Shown: positions 49,101 through 55,835, numbered from the stretch's first letter. The stretch is 64,000 nucleotides of DNA from Aspidapion aeneum (GCA_963576565.1 OY755039.1:142049369-142113368), one strand, 5' to 3'. Notes: generated by a model from the letters alone, not told the origin. Made by a program: numbers and translations.

Positions 49101-49725
49101 ATCACTATATGTATACCAAGTTTCATCCAAATCGGATAACGGGATGTGTGTCAAAAACAAATTTTTCTATGAAAGGGGTTGGGGGTAGGGGTGGAATTTT
49201 ATCCAAATCGGATAACGGGAAGTGTGTCAAAAACACATTTTTCTATAGAAGGGGTGGGGGTAGGGGTGGTAGGATATTTTAATGTTGTATTGTCATGGGA
49301 CCACTATGTGTGTACGAAATTTCATCCAAATCGGATAATGGGAAGTGTGTCAAAAACGCTTCACAAGATTTGATAGATAGTTAGTTAGATAATTAGTTAG
49401 ATAGTTAGACAGAACATCTGAAGCTAAATAAAAGCTTGTAAAAAGGCCGGCACGGCGGCCATTTTTGATTTACCGCTTTTACGTCAAATTTGGGTTGGTT
49501 CCTATAAAAATATATGATTTTTTTTTAGGTGCTAAAATTAAAAACGTAATGATTCGACTTCAACTAAATCCTCCTGCCAAATTCGAGCTGAATTTGAACG
49601 TGAAACAGAACAAAACTGTCAGTTTCACAATACTAGATTTGGAAAGACTCGATCGATACGCTGAAATATCCTGGTGTTGTGATAAAAAATACCTTAGACG
49701 ATATTGTTATTGTGTTGGCAAGTAG
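24976..49725 (+). CDS. DUF229 family type II membrane protein, gene B (complete)
   Basis: Exons: 24976-25180 (1a; alternatives 25682-25886 and 26929-27133), 28295-28432, 33744-33858, 34854-35020, 37005-37094, 38814-38999, 43167-43304, 44064-44361, 45141-45340, 47082-47258, 49529-49725. They sum to 1911 nt, 636 residues plus TAG, with all junction phases matching. Order: Lys-rich cytosolic tail, one membrane segment (about residues 24-42), a lumenal region rich in N-x-S/T sequons (exons 2-4), PNVLLIGLDAMSR, VIVFFSDHGFRF, THAGWLENRLPF, then a Cys-rich tail. By family this is an alkaline-phosphatase/sulfatase-fold ectodomain anchored in a membrane. The substrate is unknown. Its introns are packed with nested transposons. 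Confidence 0.88.
25291..25314. repeat. perfect hairpin ATTATTGCAC-ttta-GTGCAATAAT
   Basis: A 10-bp stem with a 4-base loop lies 110 bp after the exon 1a donor. An identical copy is at 26521-26544 after exon 1c. It is part of the duplicated unit that carries the first exons. Confidence 0.85.
25548..25681 (+). promoter_or_regulatory. putative promoter/5' leader of exon 1b
   Basis: This is the second copy of the conserved block before the ATG (GACTGATCTTCAGTCGTTTT). It contains TTCAGTC, the best match among the three copies to the arthropod initiator TCAGT. The promoter role is inferred. Confidence 0.45.
25682..25886 (+). CDS. gene B alternative first exon 1b
   Basis: 205 bp, the same length and phase as 1a, donor gtatgt. 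It differs in the tail and anchor (MKIVAYKLLSEKSNE, LLISCFYISFCVIELDF) and ends YIQQEYYEKG. An upstream in-frame ATG at 25628 is not in the homologous position of the other copies; the start at 25682 is preferred because it aligns with 1a and 1d. Confidence 0.75.
25999..26405 (+). pseudogene. gene B first exon 1c, broken
   Basis: The exon body LLSEKLNEIIHANVKVK, then TIILLISYFYISF, then FLQEEDFIYIQQEYYDK, and a strong donor (gtaagt) are kept. The upstream block and the ATG are gone: the sequence before IGAYK is the tail of the preceding unit (AAGAAAATAAGAAAAATCGG). A 196-bp MITE also sits after codon 7 or so. One extra codon is present in the anchor. It could be used only from a new start, so it is called a pseudoexon. 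Confidence 0.75.
26015..26210. mobile_element. 196-bp hAT-type MITE inside exon 1c
   Basis: The terminal inverted repeats are CAAGCGCGGAT and ATCCGCGCTTG. The exact 8-bp target duplication CTACAAAC lies at 26007-26014 and 26211-26218. The interior has G and C runs. Removing the element restores the exon reading text (GCCTACAAACTACTATCGG). Confidence 0.92.
26521..26544. repeat. perfect hairpin, second copy
   Basis: Identical to 25291-25314 and at the equivalent place after exon 1c. It shows that the unit was duplicated as a block of about 700 bp. Confidence 0.85.
26795..26928 (+). promoter_or_regulatory. putative promoter/5' leader of exon 1d
   Basis: The third copy of the conserved block (TTTGACTGATCTCCAGTCG) ending at the exon 1d ATG. 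The promoter role is inferred from conservation and position. Confidence 0.45.
26929..27133 (+). CDS. gene B alternative first exon 1d
   Basis: 205 bp, donor gtatgt, start MKIGAYKPLSEKSNQ, anchor KIFLTILLISFFYISFSL, end YIQQEYYDKG. It is the first-exon copy nearest to exon 2 (1.16 kb away). Confidence 0.8.
27216..27399. mobile_element. hAT-type MITE, CAGTGGCGTATA family, copy 2
   Basis: Termini CAGTGGCGTATATA and TATATACGCCACTG. The exact 8-bp target duplication is TACATGGT at 27208-27215 and 27400-27407. It lies in the intron between exons 1d and 2. Confidence 0.93.
27405..27860. repeat. older interspersed repeat, interrupted by a MITE
   Basis: The sequence (TTTTTAGGAAAGTTGACCG, AGGGGAACCACCCCCCTACC, ATTAAACGCAGTATC) matches 52620-52870 in inverted orientation. 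The copy at 52.6 kb lacks the MITE found here and so gives the empty site (ACACTTGG). Confidence 0.6.
27610..27795. mobile_element. hAT-type MITE, CAGTGGCGTATA family, copy 3
   Basis: Opposite orientation to copy 2. Exact 8-bp target duplication CCAAGTGT at 27602-27609 and 27796-27803. Translations across its G/C runs are not genes. Confidence 0.93.
27899..28112. repeat. GC-run MITE-like segment
   Basis: It starts CAGTAGCGCACCCAGGAATG and contains the words GACAGCTAAAAAGGGCGC shared with the MITE at 41803-42055. It ends near CAACTACGCCGCTG. No clean target duplication. It is a probable decayed or internally duplicated relative. Confidence 0.45.
28295..28432 (+). CDS. gene B exon 2
   Basis: The acceptor is ttattttcag and the donor t|gtaagt. 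It encodes DDLFLINTTGCQIENIDPHD then KVEEINCPGDVLTYIS. It is the shared acceptor for the first-exon cluster. A Cys pair and an NTT sequon indicate a lumenal/extracellular region. Confidence 0.82.
28606..29174. mobile_element. GTTCATACTCGTC foldback family, copy 1
   Basis: The ends GTTCATACTCGTCTTAGTC and GACGAGTATGAAC are inverted. The arms repeat AGACAAAAGAC/GTCTTTTGT motifs. Copy 2 is nested in foldback element 2 at about 35677-36259 in the opposite orientation. Confidence 0.7.
29764..30576. mobile_element. TIR element GCAGTGTTGCCACC
   Basis: The ends are GCAGTGTTGCCACC and GGTGGCAACGCTGC, flanked by TTTTAA on both sides. Inner arms repeat AATCGGTAGAT words. It carries another MITE (29975-30255). 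Confidence 0.65.
29975..30255. mobile_element. TIR MITE, CAGGCAC family, copy 2
   Basis: Ends AGGGACCTATTGCAATAAAG and the inverse; long arms include CAGGCACAATTTGTGCC. It is related to 20098-20356 by the shared AAAACTGACAGTT core and AGCTGTTC/AGCTGATA inverse. Confidence 0.7.
30698..31934. mobile_element. Helitron/HINE-like element H1
   Basis: It starts TACTCTGCCAATATATGGG, then a hairpin AAGCTCACAC..GTGTGAGCT, three ~90-bp direct units (TACCCCCACCCTT, ATCACACACGCCATATTTTC), a conserved block (CGGCCAAGCGGTTTTTGAGT), an ACAG/ACAT microsatellite, and a final hairpin ending GTGTGAGCTAA. About 480 bp of extra sequence interrupts its first hairpin. Confidence 0.7.
32670..33364. mobile_element. 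Helitron/HINE-like element H2
   Basis: Same architecture as H1, with a short microsatellite (three ACAG units) and a 3' hairpin ending GTGTGAGCTAA. The extreme left end is diverged or truncated. Confidence 0.7.
33744..33858 (+). CDS. gene B exon 3
   Basis: The acceptor is ttttatag and the donor tc|gtaagt. It encodes GKIYLVLNQTLVKNASLVCA then YQGVERDMTASRPD. Two N-glycosylation sequons (NQT, NAS) and one Cys. The split Trp codon T|GG joins exon 2. Confidence 0.8.
33890..34815. repeat. 20-bp minisatellite TTAGGTTATATAACCAAAGG
   Basis: Degenerate units contain the palindrome GGTTATATAACC. They run from 33890 to 34166 and again from 34570 to 34815, and were one array before the MITE at 34167-34569 split it. 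The array fills intron 3 of gene B. Confidence 0.85.
34167..34569. mobile_element. mariner-type palindromic MITE
   Basis: Ends CAGGGTGTCCCAAAAATATA and the inverse (TATATTTTTGGGACACCCTG), TA on both sides, 403 bp, nearly fully self-complementary. It is inserted within the minisatellite. Confidence 0.85.
34854..35020 (+). CDS. gene B exon 4
   Basis: The acceptor is tttttag and the donor atag|gtaggt. It encodes YTTNLTLFTNKTEIKNQTII then VLCENQYENYHYIFNNTK and KPNVLLI. Five sequons lie close together. PNVLLIG leads into the first metal-site Asp supplied by exon 5. Confidence 0.85.
35539..36975. mobile_element. foldback element 2, arms of 15-bp tandem repeats
   Basis: Ends GGCTCTGGTACAAAATAGCG and CGCTATTTTGTACCAAAGCC. 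The arms are built from AAAATAGCGCAGGAC-like 15-mers in opposite orientation. Exact 8-bp target duplication TTATTACT at 35531-35538 and 36976-36983. Gene A has a single TTATTACT at 326-333. The right end lies only 29 bp from the exon 5 acceptor. The repeat-coded reading frames (QNSARQ.., RYFVLR..) are not genes. Confidence 0.88.
35664..36262. mobile_element. GTTCATACTCGTC foldback family, copy 2 (nested)
   Basis: Inverted relative of 28606-29174, sharing AACCACTGTTTCTTATGGG and GGCGTCCGAAGAGCGCAAGC. It lies inside foldback element 2. Confidence 0.7.
37005..37094 (+). CDS. gene B exon 5
   Basis: The acceptor is gaattttcag and the donor aaag|gtcagt. It encodes LDAMSRSSVLRT through INLKG. Only 29 bp of original intron remain between foldback element 2 and this acceptor. 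Confidence 0.85.
37109..37186. repeat. 26-bp tandem repeat, three units
   Basis: CCCTGTATGTATGACATATT plus TTAAAG repeats at 37109, 37135 and 37161. Gene A has one unit here, so the array expanded only in gene B. Confidence 0.85.
37393..38310. mobile_element. Helitron/HINE-like element H3 (inverse), carrying a MITE
   Basis: Inverse orientation: TTAGCTCACAC hairpin end first, (CTGT)n/(CTGTATGT)n microsatellite, three direct units, second hairpin, ending TTGGCAGAG. Its terminal hairpin is split by the hAT MITE 37428-37607. Confidence 0.75.
37428..37607. mobile_element. hAT-type MITE, CAGTGGCGTATA family, copy 4
   Basis: Exact 8-bp target duplication GTGTGAGC at 37420-37427 and 37608-37615. 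It is inserted in the terminal hairpin of H3, which is itself inserted in R1 copy iv, giving three nesting levels in intron 5. Confidence 0.92.
38594..38740. repeat. foldback MITE, uninterrupted copy
   Basis: Arms TGTTTCCACCAATGCATGCC and inverse. It is the undisturbed counterpart of 1921-2240 and contains the single GCGTCACC that proves the empty site. Confidence 0.7.
38814..38999 (+). CDS. gene B exon 6
   Basis: The acceptor is atttttcag and the donor t|gtaagt. It encodes YNKILHNTCPNLMAVTAGIE, TNMTWQDYKDFVWNHYK and EDFPVF. The split codon with exon 7 gives Ser here, Ala in gene A. Confidence 0.85.
39336..39945 (-). mobile_element. R1 repeat family, copy v
   Basis: Full-length, minus orientation. 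Intron 6 of gene A has an R1 copy of opposite orientation elsewhere, so this is an independent insertion. The internal frame has a stop at the EYRDGV position, as in copy ii. Confidence 0.7.
40408..41649. mobile_element. MULE-like element with 9-bp target duplication, copy 1
   Basis: Ends ACAAGGTCTGTAGAGGATAG and the inverse (CTATCCTCTACAGACCTT). Exact 9-bp duplication GGTGTACCC at 40399-40407 and 41650-41658. H4 is nested inside. A 538-bp relative is at 47507-48044. Confidence 0.85.
40584..41320. mobile_element. Helitron/HINE-like element H4 (inverse)
   Basis: The least disturbed inverse copy: TTAGCTCACAC..GTGTGAGCTATGG hairpin, (CTGT)n microsatellite, three GGGTGGGGGTAGA units, second hairpin, end TTGGCAGAGTA. 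Confidence 0.78.
41803..42055. mobile_element. hAT-type MITE, CAGCGGCGTAGCG family
   Basis: Ends CAGCGGCGTAGCGTG and TACGCTACGCCACTG. Exact 8-bp target duplication CAAATATC at 41795-41802 and 42056-42063. Length 253 bp. Confidence 0.92.
42064..43166. other. intron 6 remainder
   Basis: No exon. At 42200-42480 there is a loosely repeated motif (GGTCTTTAAGCAAAAAAGAC / GGTCCTTAAGATAAAATG). From about 42590 to 43075 a repeat with CCTAGCCCATAAG and CGGGCTAGG ends and an ACGGACACACACATACACGG stretch is shared with gene A 5780-7985. It contains the mariner empty site at about 42855. Confidence 0.5.
43167..43304 (+). CDS. gene B exon 7
   Basis: The acceptor is gtttttag and the donor g|gtaagc. It encodes TFNYGKKGFLNAPTDYYLRP then HLPFKYFCDMEMCFGPEHIG. 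Equivalent to gene A exon 7. Confidence 0.85.
43380..43945 (-). pseudogene. non-LTR endonuclease/linker fragment
   Basis: Minus-strand remnants include EEWETITTSTQKTAI-like text and a SDH-type end (EANSDSDHLFVG-like). It is longer than the matching gene A copy (8390-8930). Degenerate. Confidence 0.5.
44064..44361 (+). CDS. gene B exon 8 (metal-site exon)
   Basis: The acceptor is ttttttag and the donor ag|gtaacg. It encodes FFGFFWLNALSHSSLS, DNTVIVFFSDHGFRFG and THAGWLENRLPFIFMHVP. Metal-ligand motifs are unchanged relative to gene A; substitutions (N/S, V/I, V/M) are conservative. Confidence 0.88.
45141..45340 (+). CDS. gene B exon 9
   Basis: The acceptor is ccttttag and the donor g|gtaagt. 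It encodes HHRQKYLNLIQNSEKLTSPY, NTSYVVKKPTSGCDNCHS and GLRTCSDAG. Confidence 0.85.
45503..46089 (-). mobile_element. R1 repeat family, copy vi
   Basis: The orthologue of gene A copy iii, with its end replaced after GATCGTGGC. The internal YMAGNLNSKEGMLNLEDF frame is also retained here. Confidence 0.7.
47082..47258 (+). CDS. gene B exon 10
   Basis: The acceptor is tttttttag and the donor g|gtaagt. It encodes GIPEYWCTCSKYIEAEKND and LEVKFYKTSG. Two residues differ from gene A. Confidence 0.85.
47507..48044. mobile_element. MULE-like element with 9-bp target duplication, copy 2
   Basis: Ends AAGGTCTGTAGATAGGTTGC and the inverse. Exact 9-bp duplication CCCTAAACC at 47498-47506 and 48045-48053. 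It is in opposite orientation to copy 1 and absent from the gene A intron. An open frame 47559-47804 followed by a gtaagt donor is probably coincidental. Confidence 0.88.
48121..49440. mobile_element. ACAAGCTTTTAT element with ~120-bp tandem units, copy 1
   Basis: An inverted pair at 48121-48525 (ACAAGCTTTTATAAAATGCA and its inverse) is followed by six direct units (about 48660-49370). Each has GGTGGGGGTAGGGGTGG, ATTGTCATCGGACCAC and CCAAATCGGATAA. The end is a GATAGTTAGTTAGATAA microsatellite and AAAAGCTTGTA. Specific to gene B. Translated frames inside it are repeat artefacts. Confidence 0.75.
49529..49725 (+). CDS. gene B exon 11 (terminal)
   Basis: The acceptor is ttttttttag. The protein is identical to gene A exon 11, ending RRYCYCVGK and TAG. 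Confidence 0.88.
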
Positions 49726-50960
49726 GCCACCTCTTGGGTTGTACTTGCTTAGCCCCCATCAGGGCCGCCCCTGAGTGTGGCACTGTGGACAGCTGCCCAC
49801 ACAGTTTTAGTCCAGGCGCGGTAATATGGCTAATTAGAATACAAAATGTATTTTATAGTAGAGTTTAAAAGCGCGTAAAAGGCTTCTAAAACCGATTTTC
49901 GTGCGCACTTCATTGCTAAAATGTAAGACACAATTTAAATCATTTCTTACACCCTAAGAATGCAAAATCGACTGGTCGTCCAAAAATCGTCGTGTGCAGG
50001 GGGTGGTGGGGATAGTTTTTCAAAAAATTTTTTTTGTATTTTTTGAATCTATAAAGTGTGCTCATGACTCCACCAAAAGCATATAGTAATATTTCTATCA
50101 GAAGCATTTATTTTTCAATGTTGAAAATATCGTTCCCAATGCTTTTATATGGAGTTCCCTATTAAACAAGTGCTCGCCCTGAAAACGCGTATTTACAATA
50201 ATTTATAACTTGTTATAACTCGAGAACCCTCTGCTTAATCAAAAAAACACCTTATATAAACTCTGTGTATCAAAGATCAGGTATCACAACGGTTTTTGAA
50301 AAATGTCAATCGGACGAATAGATTTTTTTTAAGTAGCAGAGAGTGATGCCATGACGCGACGAACGCGGCGGATCGCAGACATGCGACGAAGGGTCGGATA
50401 TTTTACAAATGCACGGCGGGCCAGGCGAAACGCGACTCTATGAGTCGAGACACACGTAACTTTTCATTGATTATCTCGCTTTTGCCATTGTTTCCCTCAA
50501 TAAACAATGCTTTTGCGTTGCGATGTCCGTGTAGGGTCGTAGTAAATTTTTTGACTTATTATGACAAGAACGTTGAATTAGTTATTCTTTTTGTGTACTG
50601 ATTACATAATCTAATACAGTGTCTTCAATGTGTGTATGTAGTCAAAACAGAGTGTATTTAAAATAAACAATATACAGAGTGTAAATAATATATAAGTGCA
50701 GAACGAGTGGATTACTCCTTTTGTAGAGTAATTACATAATGTAATACCGTGTCTTTAATGTGTGTAATTAATATAGTCAAAACAGAGCTTATTTAAAATA
50801 AACAATATATACAGAGTGTAAATATGTAATATAAAAGTGCATAACGGGTGGATTTTGGTTAAAACAAGAACGTTGATTTGATTATTTTTTTTTGTATAGT
50901 AATAATTAATCACTCTAATACAGTTTTTAATGTGTGTATATAGTCAAAAAATTAACATAC
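49726..50960. other. 3' flank of gene B, shared with gene A
   Basis: Matches 15482-16733. It includes the ~130-150 bp tandem units from about 50560. Homology stops abruptly after AACATACTG at 50960. Confidence 0.7.
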
Positions 50961-51120
50961 TGTACCCTTCGTCGCATGTCTGCGATCCGCCGCGATCGTC
51001 GCGTCATGGCATCACTCTTTGCATTCTTAGGGTGTAAGAAATGATTTAAATTGTGTCTTACATTTTAGCAATGAAGTGCACACGGGGTGACACGATAGAA
51101 GCGGCTTTTAACTCTACTAT
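50961..51120. repeat. inverted fragment of the gene B 3' flank at a homology break
   Basis: 50961-51024 is the inverse of about 50340-50400 (GATCGCAGACATGCGACGAA), and 51025-51115 is the inverse of about 49860-49975 (TGTAAGACACAATTTAAATC). The intervening 360 bp are missing. It starts exactly where the A/B alignment ends. Confidence 0.8.
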
Positions 51121-51347
51121 TAAGAGAGATGAGAAAAAGTCAGCGGGTTGCAAAAGATCATAAAGCTTGGCCCAAATACGTTATAGCATAAATACATGTT
51201 TAAAGAATCGAAAAGTGAAGCGCTCATAACTGGCGCATGCGTGTGTTTTGTCATGTAGACGCACAGCTGCTATGTGGCTGGAGGCCATATTGACATTTTG
51301 CGGTGTTTTGCGTTTGTCGTGTAAAATTATCTTTTTTTCTGTGAAAA

Positions 51348-51424
51348 ATGGGAAATAATTCATGTAAGATATGTGCGGTTTGTGGAAAAATGTCCGGAAG
51401 AAGTAAAGGAGTGCCATTCCATAG
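51348..51424 (+). pseudogene. orphan THAP-like first exon
   Basis: It reads MGNNSCKICAVCGKMSGRSK then GVPFHR and a gtaact donor. C-x-x-C followed by a basic segment and PFHR is the usual first exon of THAP proteins. No second exon was identified. Confidence 0.55.
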
Positions 51425-51568
51425 GTAACTACGTGTATTTTTCTTTAAAATTTGTTAATCAAGTTAAGAGTGGTTTATAAATGCCACTAAACACTCTTCA
51501 TGGTGTCCACTATAAATGTGCACAATTAGTTTTAGAAAAACTACAATTTTAATCTACAATTTGATCAG

Positions 51569-51962
51569 TGGCGGCTCGTGACAGTAAAGTTTGTGAGTTC
51601 TGCCGATAGGGTATAAAAAAATGCTATTTTTTTACAGTCTCCAGATCACGTGTCTATTATAAAAAGTAAAAAATTGCCAAGTTTGGTTTGGCAAAAATTA
51701 CAATGCCTAGGAAAAAATTGCGTTTTTGCAAAAGATTTAATTAAATAATAATAATCATATCGTTTCTGGCATAAATTTCTCTTGTAAAAATCCTTTTATA
51801 CGATTTTCCCCGGCTTGAACCACACTTTTCTATTAAAATATCGGGCAATGGCCGTCCTTCTTCTTTCAGTTTTAGTTTTTCTTCATAAGTAAAGAGAGAG
51901 AATTTTTTTACATTAATTAAATTATCCACCACATTCATTGTGACACAATTATACCAAAACAA
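51569..51962 (-). pseudogene. hAT transposase N-terminal (TTF-type) fragment
   Basis: The minus-strand frame 51741-51962 contains EEKLKLKEEGRPLPDILIEK and YKRIFTREIYARND, resembling the N-terminal TTF zinc-finger exon of hAT-like ZMYM proteins. A hAT-like terminus CAGTGGCGGCTCGTGAC lies at about 51569. The catalytic domain is absent, so it is an internally deleted element. Confidence 0.6.
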
Positions 51963-52900
51963 ACAACAAATACGACTATAACTTCCCGCTCATGCGTTTG
52001 GCGTCTTCTAAATAAATAAATGCGTCCGCAAACACGCAACGCTGAGCCCGCCCGCCCGCCCGGAATTGTACTGGAACTGCAAGTTTTGCAGCTCTATTTT
52101 TGCCTAGATTTCGCTACCTAAACCCATGAGCAAGTACGGTGCGGGGCGAAGGAAGGGGTTCCTAGCCGAGCACAGATCTCGTTAGCGACCCAGCTACGTT
52201 GTGTTGCAATTTAGCAGCGCAACAATGCCAATAACTTCATATGACCGACTGTGAAATGCGGCCTTCGGCGACGGCGTGCGTCATACTCAACACACGTACG
52301 CGATTTGAAGGCCTACTATACCAACACCGGACCGAAAATATACTGCTATTCCAATAATTTTAGAAATAAAATAATTATAATAGAAAAATAGCACCGGCTG
52401 AAAAATAGTCAAACAATGTGAAAATTTTGGGGGTTCTGTAGCTCTGCAGCCCTTATGTACTAGACTCAGTATCAGTCAAACTGCTTCAGTTAAACTGACA
52501 AGTGAGAACCTTGCTTAAGGGATAATTTATTTGAATGTAATTTTTTCAGACATAACTTGTTGACAGACCAAACTGTCAAACTATATAGTATTTTGTCCAG
52601 TCCATTATTAGTTCAGGCCCTACAGGTTCACATACTGCGTTTAATGAGAGAAGCGACACACTTGGTATAAATAGACATGAGACTCCCCCGAACATTTTAC
52701 AAAGGGATGATAAATAATTAGTATACTGTGGATGAGGGGCTCCTGGAAGAGGGGTGGTTCCCCTCCCTTAAACGCGCTTTTCGACTGTTAGTTGCTAATA
52801 ACTCAAAAGCTGTGAACTCTTTTAAAAATTATCTGGAAATTATTTTTTGAGTAAACAAAATTTCCGAGTTTTAGTACGCGTATCGCACGTGCACCACTTT
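51963..52900. other. no gene; older repeat at 52620-52870
   Basis: A GC-richer part (52020-52330) has no coding exon. 52620-52870 is the inverse relative of 27405-27860 and lacks the MITE found there. Confidence 0.5.
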
Positions 52901-53067
52901 TTAGCTCACACATATACTATACTATAGTAGTGTGAGCTTTGGTGATCCTAATTTTTTCGAGAAAAAAAAAGTTGCTCCGATTTCAAAAATTTTTATATAT
53001 CTTTGCGTTTCAGATGATTTTGAAACTTTTTTGTTGCGCCGTCTGTCTGTCTGTCTGTCTGTCTGTA

Positions 53068-53106
<39 letters not shown>

Positions 53107-53669
53107 ATGTCTGTAACGACCAACGCGCATAACTCAAAAACCGCTTGGCCGATTTTAATGAAATTTGGTACCTAGGCTGGGTCTTGGGTCGAGATGGTCC
53201 CATTTAAAAATGAACAAAATCCACCCAGCAGAAACCAAATAAAAGGGTGGGGGTAGATTTCAAAAATTAGAGTTTATGTGAAAATATGGCGTGTGTGATA
53301 TCAAACGAAAGGTAATTGAGTCTGCAGTTAAACAAAATACATTTTAATTTATTTTTTAAAAAAAAAGGGTGGGGGTATATTTTAAAAATTAGAGTTTAAG
53401 TGAAAATATGGCGTGTGTGATATCAAACGAAAGGTAATTGAGTCCGGAGTTTAACAAAATACATTTTAGTTTTTTGTTTTTTTTAAAGGTGGGGGTAGAT
53501 TTCAAAAATTTGAGTTTAAGTCAAAACATGGCTTGTGTGGTATCAAACAAAAGGTAATTTAGACTGGAGTTAAATAAAATATATTTCAGTTTTTAGTTAT
53601 ATTAGCTCACACGTACACTATAACTATAGTACCTAGTGTGAGCTTAGGGGCCCATATATTGGCAGAGTA
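52901..53669. mobile_element. Helitron/HINE-like element H5 (inverse)
   Basis: TTAGCTCACAC hairpin end, long (CTGT)n tract at 53041-53112, three direct units, second hairpin, TTGGCAGAGTA end. The left duplication copy is uninterrupted at the matching place (CACCACTGCTTTTATAGG, about 19830). Confidence 0.82.
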
Positions 53670-53859
53670 TTTTATAGGAGGAAAGAAAATTTTACCTTTT
53701 GAAAAAATAGTTTCTTGTGGATTTTTTGAGAAGTTGACAGATTTCGAGTTATTAGTGAAAAACTGTCCAAAAACACTTTTAAGGTAGGGGAACTACCCCC
53801 CTGCCAGGGGTGTTAAGCTTTGCGATATTTATTTGTTTTGTTAAATAACATATAAAAAA

Positions 53860-54660
53860 ACTCTGCCAATATATGGGCCCCTAAGCTCACACTAAGTACT
53901 ATAGTTATAGTTTACGTGTGAGCTAATATAACTAAAAACTGAAATATTTTTATTCAACTCCAGACTAAATTACCTTTTGTTTGATACCACACAAGCCATG
54001 TTTTGACTTAAACTCAAATTTTTAAAATCTACCCCCACCCTTAAAAAAAGCAAAAACTAAAATGTATTTTGTTAAACTCCGGACTCAATTACCTTTCGTT
54101 TGATATCACACACGCCATATTTTCACTTAAACTCGAATTTTTGAAATATACCCCCACCCTTTTTTTAAATAAATTAAAATGTATTTTGTTTAACTCCAGA
54201 CTCAATTACCTTTCGTTTGATATCACACACGCCATATTTTCACATAAACTCTAATTTTTGAAATCTACCCCCACCCTTTTATTTGGTTTGTGTTCGGTGG
54301 ATTTTGTTCATTTTTAAATGGGACCATCTCGACCCAAGACCCAGCCTAGGTACCAAATTTCATTAAAATCGGCCGAGCGGTTTTTGAGTTATGCGCGTTG
54401 GTCGTTACAGACATACAGACAGACAGACAGACATACAGACATACAGACATACAGACATACAGACATACAGACATACAGACATACAGACATACAGACAGAC
54501 AGACAGACAGACAGACAGACGGCGCAACAAAAAAGTTTCAAAATCATCTGAAACGCAAAGATATATAAAAAATTTTGAAATCGGAGCAACTTTTTTTTTC
54601 TCGAAAAAATTAGGATCACCATAGCTCACACTACTATAGTATAGTATATGTGTGAGCTAA
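53860..54660. mobile_element. Helitron/HINE-like element H6
   Basis: Forward copy: ACTCTGCCAATATATGGGCC, hairpin, three direct units, block CGGCCGAGCGGTTTTTGAG, a long ACAG/ACAT microsatellite (54409-54520), hairpin, end GTGTGAGCTAA. With H5 it forms a head-to-head pair 190 bp apart. The left duplication copy is empty here (AAAAAATTTCAAAC). Confidence 0.82.
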
Positions 54661-55575
54661 AATTTCAAACTATATTGAACGAAAATACGATAACAATTTG
54701 AAGTTTGACATTTTCATCTGTCAAAAACTTCTTTCTGAAAAAAATACCTTAAAATAAATGAACCTTTATCTAAGCGTACGTGGTGAATATTTAGGTTTTC
54801 GTAAAAAAATTTCAAGATAAAATTTGTGATATTTAATTTAATATAGGTCATATATTGTAGTTGTAGGTACTTAAAAATAGATTAAACGTATATAAACTTT
54901 TTTTGTTCATACTGTTTACAGAAGGATTTGTTTAAAAAACAACATGTTTATCACAAAGGTTAAAATACCGACTTAAATAGATTAATATTAACTTATATTT
55001 TGTAAAAAACTTTGGTTTAAAAAATGAAATCTTTATAGATTTAAAGCTTTTGAGTCAACAAATACAAATAAACATATTTTTCACTTACCAAACTAATTTA
55101 AACTTCGTTTTTTTTATTGGTTGCCTGGTTAGCTCATTTCTGGGAAGAGGGAATCTAGAATCACCTCAAGAATTTCCTAAAAAAAATTTAAAAAAAACTT
55201 ACATTTTTTAATATTTGGCTTTAAACTCCGTTGACAGACGCGATGCCGACGTCTTCATAGCGGAACAAACCCAATTAGCGTTGATCTGACCTTGAAAGGC
55301 AATGTGTGTCACAGGTCACGTTATGGATTCTTTCTTTTAATCGATACTTTCATCGATCGATGATATAGCAGTTTTACTCGCCTGCTACTGTTTTAGTTTC
55401 TCTCGTACTTCGGTAGATGGCGCTTCTTGTGGGGGGTATATGATTTTGTTTTCTCACTAGAAATGTAAGGTGAGAGACAAAACCGTATACGCAATTTAGC
55501 AAGGGTGTCACATTGACCAAGCAGTGTTCTGAGGAGTCCCATAAGGACGAGACAGTTAACTGTCAACAATTATTA
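54661..55575. other. duplicated 3' flank, no gene
   Basis: Closely matches 20370-21310. Short reading frames occur at the same place in both copies but without codon-level conservation or splice context. Confidence 0.6.
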
Positions 55576-55835
55576 GGTGTCCATTAGATTTTGGACCCCC
55601 GTGAGGTTAAGCTTTCGAGCTACCCACGGAAAAATACGAGAGAAACAAAAAACCCTTATTTTTTTACCCGATTAGCCACGAAAACTTGTTTGATTTTTAA
55701 TTTACAGGTACTAAATTTTACATTTCTAAAATAAAACCTTAGGTAAGGTGAAAAAAAAGAACGAAAAATTATTAAAAAGTTTATTGTTCTCAGTCGGATC
55801 TTGAACCCAGAACCTCTGAATATGTGCTCCAACAC

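Noticed and set aside
52922..54629. Reading frames rich in SVCLSVCLYVC or QTDRQTDIQTYRHT (also at 31644, 37535, 40693)
   Set aside because: They are translations of the CTGT/ACAG microsatellite in the Helitron-like elements, open in several frames on both strands.
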